Below, piece by piece: positions 24,411 to 31,624 of a DNA stretch of 42,036 bases. Location of the stretch: positions 1 through 42,036 of the forward strand of contig JBJMSU010000140.1 of assembly GCA_045801465.1 (NCBI GenBank), given 5' to 3'. A program made the position numbers and the translations under genes. The stretch comes from DATFWC01 sp045801465 (GTDB taxonomy: Bacteria > Pseudomonadota > Alphaproteobacteria > Rhizobiales > Xanthobacteraceae). Numbering within the stretch: position 1 is the first letter of the stretch; each line of letters starts with the position of its first letter. The notes beneath the pieces are model-generated. The model ran no database searches. It was not told the origin of the DNA and was given only the letters and a program-made list of their open reading frames with translations.

Positions 24411-25551
24411 TGCGAACGGCCCCCGGAAGCGGGGCACTAGCCGGCGGCCTCAGGCGCCGATTCCGCTCAATGTGCTGACCGGGTTTCTCGGCGCCGGCAA
24501 GACCACGCTCCTCAACCGTCTGCTGAAAGATCCCGCACTCGCCCAAACGGCGGTGGTGATCAACGAATTCGGCGAAATCGGCCTCGATCATCTCCTGGTC
24601 GAGCATGCCGCTGACGGCATGGTCATGCTCACGACGGGCTGCCTGTGCTGCACCATGCGCGGCGACCTCGTGGACGCGCTGGAGCGGCTTTTGCGCGCCC
24701 TCGACAACGGGCGTGCGGCGTTCCGCCGTGTGGTGGTGGAAACGACCGGTCTCGCCGATCCGGCCCCGGTCCTGCACACCGCCATGCTTCATCCCTACCT
24801 GGTGATGCGCTACCGGCTCGATGGGGTCGTCACGCTGATCGATGCGGTGAACGGGCTTTCCACGCTCGATCAGCACCCGGAAGCCGTGAAGCAGGCCGCA
24901 GTTGCCGACCGGCTGGTGCTGACCAAGACCGACCTTATCGATACGCCGCAGCGACGCGACGCGGCGGCGCGCCTGCGCGCGCGGCTCGGAAGCCTCAACC
25001 CCGCCGCTCCGATTCTCGACGCTCAGGGCGATGATATTGGCCCGGCGCGCCTGCTCGATTGCGGGCTCTACGATCCCGATCGCAAGATTCCCGACGTGAC
25101 GCGCTGGCTCGCCGCAGAGGCTTACGCCGAACCGAGCGTGGAGCACCGCCATCACCACGACCGCAATCGCCACGACGATCACATCCGCGCCTTCTCGATC
25201 GTGACCGAGGCGGCCGTGCCGACATCGGCGTTCGACATGTTCCTCGACCTGCTGCGCTCACTGCACGGGCCGCAACTGCTGCGGCTGAAGGGCGTAGTGA
25301 AGCTGGCCGAAACGCCGGACCAGCCGGTCGTCATTCACGGGGTCCAGCACGTCTTCCACCCGCCGGCCTCTCTGCCGGCTTGGCCCGATGCCGATACCCG
25401 CACCCGCCTCGTCTTCATCACCCGCGATGTGGAGCCGCGTGCGATTCGCGAGCTGTTCGCGGCGTTTCTTGGCACCGTCGCCGCCGACCGCCCCGATGTC
25501 GAGGCCATGGTCGAGAACCCCCTTATCCCTTTCGGGGGCCGCGACCATTGA
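24403..25551 (+). CDS. CobW/ZNG1-family G3E GTPase (metal chaperone)
   Basis: This is a 382-residue cytoplasmic P-loop GTPase. Walker A GFLGAGKTT is at 27-35, the metal-binding CLCC at 80-83, VVETTGLADP at 111-120, and the guanine motif TKTD at 174-177. A His-rich linker lies at 247-260 (HRHHHDRNRHDDH), then the CobW C-terminal domain. Family members deliver zinc, cobalt or other metals using GTP. With no cob genes nearby, zinc or an unknown metal enzyme is as likely as cobalamin synthesis. ATG 24403 overlaps the previous stop codon. Residues 8-13 (RKRGTS) are encoded by a remnant of the dispersed repeat. GTG 24472 is a possible alternative start but would remove part of the first strand. Confidence 0.85.
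   Translation: MGDANGPRKRGTSRRPQAPIPLNVLTGFLGAGKTTLLNRLLKDPALAQTAVVINEFGEIGLDHLLVEHAADGMVMLTTGCLCCTMRGDLVDALERLLRALDNGRAAFRRVVVETTGLADPAPVLHTAMLHPYLVMRYRLDGVVTLIDAVNGLSTLDQHPEAVKQAAVADRLVLTKTDLIDTPQRRDAAARLRARLGSLNPAAPILDAQGDDIGPARLLDCGLYDPDRKIPDVTRWLAAEAYAEPSVEHRHHHDRNRHDDHIRAFSIVTEAAVPTSAFDMFLDLLRSLHGPQLLRLKGVVKLAETPDQPVVIHGVQHVFHPPASLPAWPDADTRTRLVFITRDVEPRAIRELFAAFLGTVAADRPDVEAMVENPLIPFGGRDH
24425..24440 (+). repeat. Dispersed CTAGTGCC-family repeat, copy 5 (right end, inside the CobW gene)
   Basis: GGAAGCGGGGCACTAG is identical to the right end of unit 3b (15584-15599). It lies 15 bases after the carboxypeptidase stop codon and within the first codons of the CobW reading frame, where it is read as codons for RKRGTS rather than as a stop because of the frame. 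The short length means chance cannot be fully excluded, but 16 identical bases with the same terminal CTAG make a remnant likely. Confidence 0.6.
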
Positions 25552-25654
25552 GCCGCGGACTTGCCAGCATCGCCGACGTGCCCGATCTTAGTGATTCCGA
25601 ACGAATGGCCGCCGGCCGTTCCATGGCCGATGAACGCGCCGCGCAGGGGAAAGC

Positions 25655-27454
25655 ATGGGAATCATCGACCGCATCACCAACGATGTCGCTTATCTCAAAG
25701 GTGCGCTGCGCACCTTGAGGATGACGACGCACATCGCCAGGAATCCGACCCGGTTGTTTCCCGACGTCATCGACGAACTGGCCGACAAATTCGACGGCGC
25801 GCCGGCACTGCTCTCGGATCGCGAGAGCTTCACCTATCGGACGCTGGCCGAGCGGTCCAACCGGTACTCCCGCTGGGCTTTGGCGCAAGGCCTCAACAAG
25901 GGTGAGGCGGTGTGCCTGTTGATGCCGAACCGGCCGGAATACATGGCGATCTGGCTCGGCATCACGCGCATTGGCGGCGTCGTCTCCCTGCTCAACACCA
26001 ATCTCAGCGGCAGCTCGCTCGCCCACTGCATCAATCTCGTGGAGCCGAAGCACATCATCGTGGCATCGGAGCTCGGCGCGACCTTTGCCACGACGCGGAT
26101 GCAGCTCGCCACCAATGCGAAGGTGTGGTCGCACGGCGCCGGCGCGCCGGAATTCCCCCGGCTCGACGAGGAGATCGAGCGGTTGTCCGGTGACCGGCTG
26201 GGACCCGCCGAGCGCCGCGCGTTGACCATCGAGGACCGCGCGCTCTTCATTTACACGTCGGGCACCACGGGGCTGCCGAAGGCCGCCAACATCAATCACT
26301 ATCGGCTGATGCTGGCGAGTCACGGCTTTGCCGGCGCCATCGGCACCACGGCGCAGGATCGGATGTACGTCTGCCTGCCGCTCTATCACACCACCGGAGG
26401 GGTGTGCGCGGTCGGTTCGGTGCTGGTCAACGGCGGATCCGTCGCCATCCGCGAGCGCTTCTCGGCGCGCGAATTCTGGGACGACGTCGTGCGCTGGGAT
26501 TGCACGCTGTTCCAATATATCGGCGAGCTGTGCCGCTATCTTCTCAACAGTCCGCCCACCCCCAACGAGACCAAGCATCGTATCCGCGTGTGCTGTGGCA
26601 ACGGTCTGCGTCCCGACGTGTGGCCCGAATTCCAGAAGCGGTTCCGCATTCCGCATATTCTCGAATTCTATGCCGCCACCGAAGGCAACGTCGCCATGTT
26701 CAATTTCGAAGGCAAAGCGGGCGCGGTGGGCCGAGTTCCGTGGTTCGTGGCGCACAAATTCCCGACCGCAGTCGTGCGCTTCGATATCGAGAAAGAGCAG
26801 CCGATCCGTGACGCGCAAGGGTTTTGCATTCGCTGCCAGCCGAACGAGGTCGGCGAGGTGATCGGCAAGATTCTCAAGGACGCCAGCAAGCCCAGCACCC
26901 GCTTCGAAGGGTACGCGAGCCAGGCCGAGACCGAAAAGAAGATCCTCCGCAACGTGTTCGAGACCGGCGACGCCTGGTTTCGCACCGGCGACCTGATGAA
27001 GAAGGACGAGAACGGCTACTTCTATTTCATCGATCGCGTCGGCGACACGTACCGCTGGAAGGGCGAGAACGTGGCGACGTCGGAAGTCTCCGAGGCGATC
27101 ACGACCTTTCCGGGCATCAGCGAGGCGAACGTCTACGGCGTGAGCATTGCCGGACGGGAGGGCCGCGGCGGGATGGCCGCCGTGGTGGTTGACGGCGATC
27201 TCGATCTCGCGGCGCTGCGCGCACATACGGTCAGTCGTTTGCCTGATTACGCGCGGCCGTTGTTCCTGCGCATCAAGGGCGAGATCGACGTCACCGCCAC
27301 GTTCAAGCAGAAGAAGATCGACTTGGTGCGGCAAGGCTTCGATCCGACCGCTACCGCCGATCCGATCTATTTCAACGATCCGGCCAGCCAGGCTTTCGTG
27401 CGCCTCGACAAACGCCTGTACGATCGGCTCCAGGCCGGCGAGGTGCGGGTTTGA
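25655..27454 (+). CDS. FATP-type long-chain acyl-CoA synthetase (FadD6-like)
   Basis: This is a 599-residue AMP-forming ligase of the fatty-acid-transport-protein/very-long-chain group. The P-loop YTSGTTGLPKA is at 200-210, YAATEGN marks the acyl-adenylate motif, FRTGDLMKKDENGYFYFIDR holds the RTGD motif, and DTYRWKGENVATSEVSE is the FATP hinge. The C-terminus has DVTATFKQKKIDLV with the conserved lysine. Family members activate long or very long acids (including bile-acid or sterol-like substrates) at the membrane. GGGGA precedes ATG 25655. The gene lies 103 bases after the CobW gene and shares an A with the DUF924 start. It is unrelated in subfamily to the ligases at 6260 and 37385. Confidence 0.9.
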   Translation: MGIIDRITNDVAYLKGALRTLRMTTHIARNPTRLFPDVIDELADKFDGAPALLSDRESFTYRTLAERSNRYSRWALAQGLNKGEAVCLLMPNRPEYMAIWLGITRIGGVVSLLNTNLSGSSLAHCINLVEPKHIIVASELGATFATTRMQLATNAKVWSHGAGAPEFPRLDEEIERLSGDRLGPAERRALTIEDRALFIYTSGTTGLPKAANINHYRLMLASHGFAGAIGTTAQDRMYVCLPLYHTTGGVCAVGSVLVNGGSVAIRERFSAREFWDDVVRWDCTLFQYIGELCRYLLNSPPTPNETKHRIRVCCGNGLRPDVWPEFQKRFRIPHILEFYAATEGNVAMFNFEGKAGAVGRVPWFVAHKFPTAVVRFDIEKEQPIRDAQGFCIRCQPNEVGEVIGKILKDASKPSTRFEGYASQAETEKKILRNVFETGDAWFRTGDLMKKDENGYFYFIDRVGDTYRWKGENVATSEVSEAITTFPGISEANVYGVSIAGREGRGGMAAVVVDGDLDLAALRAHTVSRLPDYARPLFLRIKGEIDVTATFKQKKIDLVRQGFDPTATADPIYFNDPASQAFVRLDKRLYDRLQAGEVRV

Positions 27455-28014
27455 TGGAGGAGACCGCACGCGGCCCGATCGAGCCACATGATGTGGTGTC
27501 GTTCTGGCAGGCGGCCGGCGCCGAGAGGTGGTTTTCCAAGGACGATGCGCTGGATGCCGCGATCCACGCACGCTTTCTCGCCACCTACGAGGCGGCGGCG
27601 GCGGGCGAGCTCGCGCACTGGGAATCAACTGCCGAAGGCGCGCTGGCCCTCGTCATCGTACTCGACCAATTTTCGCGCAACATGTTTCGCGCCAGCGCGC
27701 GCACCTATGCGGCCGATCCGCTCGCCCGCGCGGTTGCCGACCGCGCGCTCGCGCGCGGCTTCGATCGCGCGGTCGCAGCGGACCTGCGCACCTTCTTCTA
27801 TCTACCGTTCATGCACTCTGAGGCGGTGGCGGACCAGGAGCGCTGCGTGATGCTTTATCGCGCCTTGGGCGACGCGGAAAGTTTACGCTTCGCCGAGGAT
27901 CATGCCGACATCATTCGCCGCTTTGGGCGTTTTCCCCACCGGAACGCGGTGCTCGGGCGCGAGACCACCCCGGACGAGCAGGCGTTCCTCACGGGCGGCG
28001 GTTTCGCCGGCTGA
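27454..28014 (+). CDS. DUF924-family protein
   Basis: This is a 186-residue cytoplasmic all-alpha protein of the DUF924 (PF06041) family, whose fold resembles tetratricopeptide-like helices and whose role is unknown. Typical text is VVSFWQAAGAERWFSKDDAL at residues 13-32, VIVLDQFSRNMFR in the middle and YLPFMHSEAVADQERCV towards the end, with GRFPHRNAVLGR near the C-terminus. ATG 27454 overlaps the preceding acyl-CoA synthetase stop by one base (TGATG), so the two genes are translationally coupled. No motif for catalysis is apparent. The pairing gives the only functional hint. Confidence 0.85.
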   Translation: MEETARGPIEPHDVVSFWQAAGAERWFSKDDALDAAIHARFLATYEAAAAGELAHWESTAEGALALVIVLDQFSRNMFRASARTYAADPLARAVADRALARGFDRAVAADLRTFFYLPFMHSEAVADQERCVMLYRALGDAESLRFAEDHADIIRRFGRFPHRNAVLGRETTPDEQAFLTGGGFAG

Positions 28015-28097
28015 GCCTTGGGACGGCGCTGGTTCGTCCTGCTACACTTAGGGCCGAGACGCGACCCGCGCGAGCGTGACGAATTCGGGAGGAAATA

Positions 28098-29069
28098 ATG
28101 GCGGTGTTGTTCAAATTCATTCGCTTCGGGCTGGCCGGCGCGATGCTGGCATTGGCGCTTGCGACGTCTGCTTTCGCCCAGATGGAGCTGAAGGTCATGG
28201 CGCCAGCCGCGCCCGGCGGCGGTTGGGACCAGACCGCGCGCTCGATGCAGCAGGCCTTGGCGGCCGAGAAGATCGCGCGCAGCGTCCAGGTCATCAATGT
28301 TGCCGGGGCCGGCGGCACCGTGGGGATCGCCCAGTTCGTCAATGGCGCCAAGGGCGACGGCAATCAGCTCATGGTCAGCGGCTTCGTCATGGTGGGCGCC
28401 ATCCTGATGAACAAGGCGCCCGTGAGCCTCGATCAGGTGACGCCGATTGCACGCCTCACCGAGGAGACGCAGGTCATCGTCGTGCCGGCCAACTCGCCGA
28501 TCAAGAATGCCAAGGATCTCGCGGAGGCGGTCAAGAAGGACGTGTCGAAGGTGACCTGGGCCGGCGGCTCGGCGGGCGGCATCGACCATATCATGGCCGC
28601 CCTGTTCGCCGGAACGGCCGGCGCCGACGCATCGAAGGTGAACTACATCCCGTTCTCGGGCGGCGGTGAATCGCTCGCCGCCATTCTGGGCGGCAAGGTG
28701 ACGGCCGGGATTTCCGGCTACGGCGAGTATGAGGGGCAGATCAAGTCCGGCAAGCTGCGCGCCGTCGGCGTGACGTCGGCGCAGCGGCTTCCCGGCGTCG
28801 ACGTCCCGACCTTCAAGGAACAGGGCGTCGATCTCGTCATCGCCAACTGGCGCTGCGTCTTTGCTGCCCCCGGCATCACGCCCGAGCAGAAGAAGGCGCT
28901 GAGCGATGCCATCGACAAGATGGTGAAGTCTGCCACCTGGAAGGACATCCTCAAGCAGAAGGGCTGGGATGACGCCTATCTGGCGGGCGACGCGTTCGCC
29001 AAGTTCCTCAAGGACGAGCAGGCGCGCGTGCAGGAGGTGCTCAAGTCCGTGGGCTTGGTCAAGTCGTGA
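28098..29069 (+). CDS. tctC: TctC-type tripartite tricarboxylate transporter receptor
   Basis: This is a 323-residue periplasmic solute receptor (Bug family) of a tripartite tricarboxylate transporter. The signal peptide ends at SAFA before QMELKVMAPA. Family features are PGGGWDQTARSMQQAL (the ligand-loop motif), NVAGAGGTVGIAQFV, and the closing GITPEQKKALSDAIDKMV. GGGAGG stands well before ATG 28098. The gene overlaps tctB as GTGA. Such receptors bind citrate-like, aromatic or other carboxylates; the sequence does not say which. It is the first gene of a complete three-gene transport unit. No two-component regulator (TctDE) is adjacent. Confidence 0.93.
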   Translation: MAVLFKFIRFGLAGAMLALALATSAFAQMELKVMAPAAPGGGWDQTARSMQQALAAEKIARSVQVINVAGAGGTVGIAQFVNGAKGDGNQLMVSGFVMVGAILMNKAPVSLDQVTPIARLTEETQVIVVPANSPIKNAKDLAEAVKKDVSKVTWAGGSAGGIDHIMAALFAGTAGADASKVNYIPFSGGGESLAAILGGKVTAGISGYGEYEGQIKSGKLRAVGVTSAQRLPGVDVPTFKEQGVDLVIANWRCVFAAPGITPEQKKALSDAIDKMVKSATWKDILKQKGWDDAYLAGDAFAKFLKDEQARVQEVLKSVGLVKS

Positions 29070-29527
29070 CCCGAACCGTCGACCGGGCCGCGATCGTCGT
29101 TGCCGTGCTGCTGCTCGCGCTTGCAGGCGTGATCTTCTGGGACATGAGCCGCCTGGAAATTTCCTCGACCTACGGCCTGGGGCCGAAGGCCATGCCCATC
29201 GTGGTCGCGACCGGGCTTGCCTTGCTGGCCGTCGGCCATCTTGTGCTGGCGTGGACCACCGGCCTTCCGCCGCGCGAATCTCCCGACGCCAAGCCGATCC
29301 TGCTCATTCTCGGCGGGCTCGCCGCCCTCATCGCGCTGATCGGGCTCGGCGGCGGATTCATTCCCGCGACCGCAATCCTGTTCGCCACCACGGCCGCCGC
29401 ATTCGGACGGCGTGCCTTCCACATCGATCTCGCGATCGGCCTCGTGCTCGGCACCGCTGCCTATCTGCTGTTCGACAAGCTGCTCACCCTGACGCTCCCG
29501 GCGGGGCCGCTCGAACGGCTTTTCTAG
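29066..29527 (+). CDS. tctB: TctB-type small membrane subunit
   Basis: This is a 153-residue inner-membrane protein with four hydrophobic helices (about residues 8-27, 40-62, 75-98 and 108-145) and the TctB pattern TYGLGPKAMPIVVATGLALL between helix 1 and helix 2. It is poorly conserved as a family but recognised by its position between tctC and tctA. GTG 29066 overlaps the tctC stop as GTGA. Its TAG stop is immediately followed by an inverted repeat that begins in the stop codon itself. It partners TctA in the carrier. Confidence 0.88.
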   Translation: MTRTVDRAAIVVAVLLLALAGVIFWDMSRLEISSTYGLGPKAMPIVVATGLALLAVGHLVLAWTTGLPPRESPDAKPILLILGGLAALIALIGLGGGFIPATAILFATTAAAFGRRAFHIDLAIGLVLGTAAYLLFDKLLTLTLPAGPLERLF

Positions 29528-29608
29528 AGCATGGTCCCGGTTTTCGGAAAAGATCATGCTCCAACCGTAACCAGAGCGGGATGACGGTGCGAAGAAAGGT
29601 CATCCCGC
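29527..29608. repeat. Two inverted repeats between tctB and tctA
   Basis: First, GAGCATG (29527-29533) with CATGCTC (29555-29561) around ggttttcggaaaa, the form of a common Bradyrhizobium-type repeat ending in GATCATGCTC. Second, GCGGGATGAC (29576-29585) with GTCATCCCGC (29599-29608), a perfect 10-bp stem with a 13-base loop. AAGGAG at 29612-29617 then serves tctA. The hairpins could lower or delay translation of tctA relative to the receptor genes, or stabilise tctC-tctB messenger RNA. Confidence 0.75.
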
Positions 29609-29625
29609 GATAAGGAGCCGCGCTG

Positions 29626-31125
29626 GTGGATACGCTTGCCTCGCTGGCCCACGGCATGGCGGTCGCGGTCCAACCGATGAACCTGCTGTTCGCCTTGATC
29701 GGCGTGCTGCTGGGCACGGCGGTGGGTGTCCTGCCGGGGATCGGGCCGGCGCTCACGGTCGCGCTGCTGCTGCCCGTCACCTACAAGCTCGATCCCGGCG
29801 GCTCGCTCATCATGTTCGCCGGCATCTATTACGGCGGCATGTATGGCGGCTCCACCACGGCCATCCTGATCAATACGCCGGGCGAGAGCGCCTCGATGGC
29901 GACCGCGCTCGAAGGAAACAAGATGGCCAAGGCGGGACGCGGCGGGCCGGCGCTCGCCACCGCGGCCATCGGGTCGTTCGTGGCCGGGACGATCGCAACG
30001 CTGGGCCTCACGTTCCTGGCGCCGTGGCTGGTGGAAGTGGCGGTGAGATTCGGGCCGGAAGACTATTTCGCCCTCATGTGCGTCGCCTTCATCACGGTAT
30101 CGGCGACGTTCGGCGATTCGCCGCTGCGCGGCCTTACCAGCCTGTTCATCGGCCTGCTGCTCGGACTGATCGGCATCGACAAGCTGACCGGCCAGGCGCG
30201 CCTGTCCTTCGGCGTGCCCGAGCTGCTCGACGGGATCGAGGTCACCACGCTCGCGGTCGGCCTGTTTGCGGTGGGCGAAGCGCTCTATGTCGCCTCGCGT
30301 CGTCACCACGGGGAGGAGACGCTGGAACCCGTGCGCGGCTCGCTGTGGATGACGAAGGACGACTGGAAGCGGTCATGGCTGCCATGGCTGCGCGGGACGC
30401 TCTTCGGCTTCCCCATCGGGGCGCTGCCGGCGGGCGGCGCCGAGATCCCGACCTTCCTGTCCTATTCGACCGAGCGCCGACTGACCAAGCATCCGAAACA
30501 GTTCGGCAACGGCGCCATCGAAGGCGTGGCCGGACCGGAAGCGGCGAACAACGCGTCCGCCGCCGGCACCCTGGTCCCGCTGCTGACGCTGGGGCTGCCG
30601 ACCTCGGCCACGGCCGCCATGATGCTGGCGGGCTTTCAGCAATATGGGCTCAACCCGGGTCCGCTCCTGTTCGCCGATCGACCCGATCTCGTGTGGGGGC
30701 TCATTGCCAGCCTGTACATCGCCAACGTGATGCTGCTGGTGCTCAACCTGCCGCTGGTCGGTCTGTGGGTGCGGCTGTTGGCGATTCCGCAGCCGTGGCT
30801 CTACGCCGGCATCCTGGTGTTCGCCGCCATGGGGACGATCGCCGCCAAGCCGTCGGTGGTCGAGCTCTCCATGCTGGCGGTGTTCGGCCTGATGGGCTAC
30901 GCGATGCGCCGCTACGACTATCCGATCGCGCCGGTGGTGGTCGGCCTCATTCTCGGACCGGTCGCCGAAAACCAGCTCAGGCGCGCCCTTTCCATCAGCC
31001 TCGGCGATCCGCTGGTGCTGGTCGAGAGCCCGATCTCCGCCACCCTGCTCGTCATCGCTTTGATCGCCCTCGTGGCTCCCTTCGTGATGCGCGGACTCGG
31101 TCGATTCAGGGCGCAGGAGGATTGA
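29626..31125 (+). CDS. tctA: TctA-type large membrane subunit
   Basis: This is a 499-residue inner-membrane carrier with about 11-12 helices. The TctA hallmark segments are GTAVGVLPGIGPALTVALLL (about residues 26-45), IYYGGMYGGSTTAILINTPG (about 67-86), and FPIGALPAGGAEIPTFLSYS and GPEAANNASAAGTLVPLLTL in the second half, reflecting the two inverted repeats of the fold. It uses the membrane potential or proton gradient to move the carboxylate captured by TctC. GTG 29626 follows AAGGAG by 8 bases. It ends 6 bases before the end of a possible small minus-strand gene. Confidence 0.93.
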   Translation: MDTLASLAHGMAVAVQPMNLLFALIGVLLGTAVGVLPGIGPALTVALLLPVTYKLDPGGSLIMFAGIYYGGMYGGSTTAILINTPGESASMATALEGNKMAKAGRGGPALATAAIGSFVAGTIATLGLTFLAPWLVEVAVRFGPEDYFALMCVAFITVSATFGDSPLRGLTSLFIGLLLGLIGIDKLTGQARLSFGVPELLDGIEVTTLAVGLFAVGEALYVASRRHHGEETLEPVRGSLWMTKDDWKRSWLPWLRGTLFGFPIGALPAGGAEIPTFLSYSTERRLTKHPKQFGNGAIEGVAGPEAANNASAAGTLVPLLTLGLPTSATAAMMLAGFQQYGLNPGPLLFADRPDLVWGLIASLYIANVMLLVLNLPLVGLWVRLLAIPQPWLYAGILVFAAMGTIAAKPSVVELSMLAVFGLMGYAMRRYDYPIAPVVVGLILGPVAENQLRRALSISLGDPLVLVESPISATLLVIALIALVAPFVMRGLGRFRAQED

Positions 31126-31131
31126 TGCCGG

Positions 31132-31278
31132 TCAGCGCAGCAACGCGATCTCGGTGATCATCTTGCTGATGATCGTCTGGCCAAACGTCTTGAAATCCGC
31201 CGATGCTTCATCGCCGATCATGGATCGGCTTACCATGAAGGCGTTGATGACGCGTATTGCGACGGCGTCGAAGGACAT
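31132..31278 (-). CDS. Possible 48-residue small protein convergent with tctA
   Basis: Minus-strand frame from ATG 31278 to TGA 31132, with CGGAGA 3-8 bases upstream as a possible ribosome site. The product starts MSFDAVAIRVINAFMVSRSM and ends ITEIALLR; it looks like an amphipathic helical peptide with no cysteine and no signal. The frame stays open a further 12 codons upstream to a TAG, so it may instead be the tail of a decayed gene. I know no family for it. Confidence 0.35.
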   Translation of the reverse strand: MSFDAVAIRVINAFMVSRSMIGDEASADFKTFGQTIISKMITEIALLR

Positions 31279-31624
31279 ATTCTCCGATTCCGGCGGCGAT
31301 TTCTGCAGCTTCTACTCGTCAGGACAGCGCGAGGCGCATGGCTTGCGATCACTGCGCAATTGCTGGGGCCTACTCAGTGGTATAGCGTATCGGGCAAGCT
31401 GCCCTTGGAGCGGGACTGGCCGAAGCCTCCGTTAAGGTCAACGGGCAGCGGTGGTGCCATCGGCAGGCATCGGACCTTCGTCGACCTGCATTTTTGTCGA
31501 TCGATTGCGCGTTCCAGACATGCGCAGGAAAACTGCGTCGGCAAAGCGTCTTCCTACCGAGCGGTCGGCGTAAATCCGTTCCGCCGGCACTGGACTTGTT
31601 GATCCAACAGCGAGGGAGAAATCG
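31279..31624. other. Non-coding or decayed stretch before the haem/propeller gene
   Basis: About 346 bases without a convincing gene on either strand: frames are short or antisense extensions of the next gene, and third-position G+C is lower than in real genes here. The last bases hold GCGAGGGAGAA, a strong ribosome site for ATG 31625, so the promoter of that gene must lie within this stretch. I see no palindrome or repeat shared with other gaps. Confidence 0.4.

Noticed and set aside
25523..27628. A 701-codon open frame on the minus strand over the FATP-type ligase
   Set aside because: It is fully antisense to a gene with clear ligase motifs, its product is His/Arg/Ala-rich with no family resemblance, and its openness follows from high G+C codon bias.
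31155..31173. GATCATC-ttgct-GATGATC inverted repeat as an operator
   Set aside because: It arises from ATC/ATG-type codons inside the candidate small gene and has no matching copy; there is no other sign of regulation.
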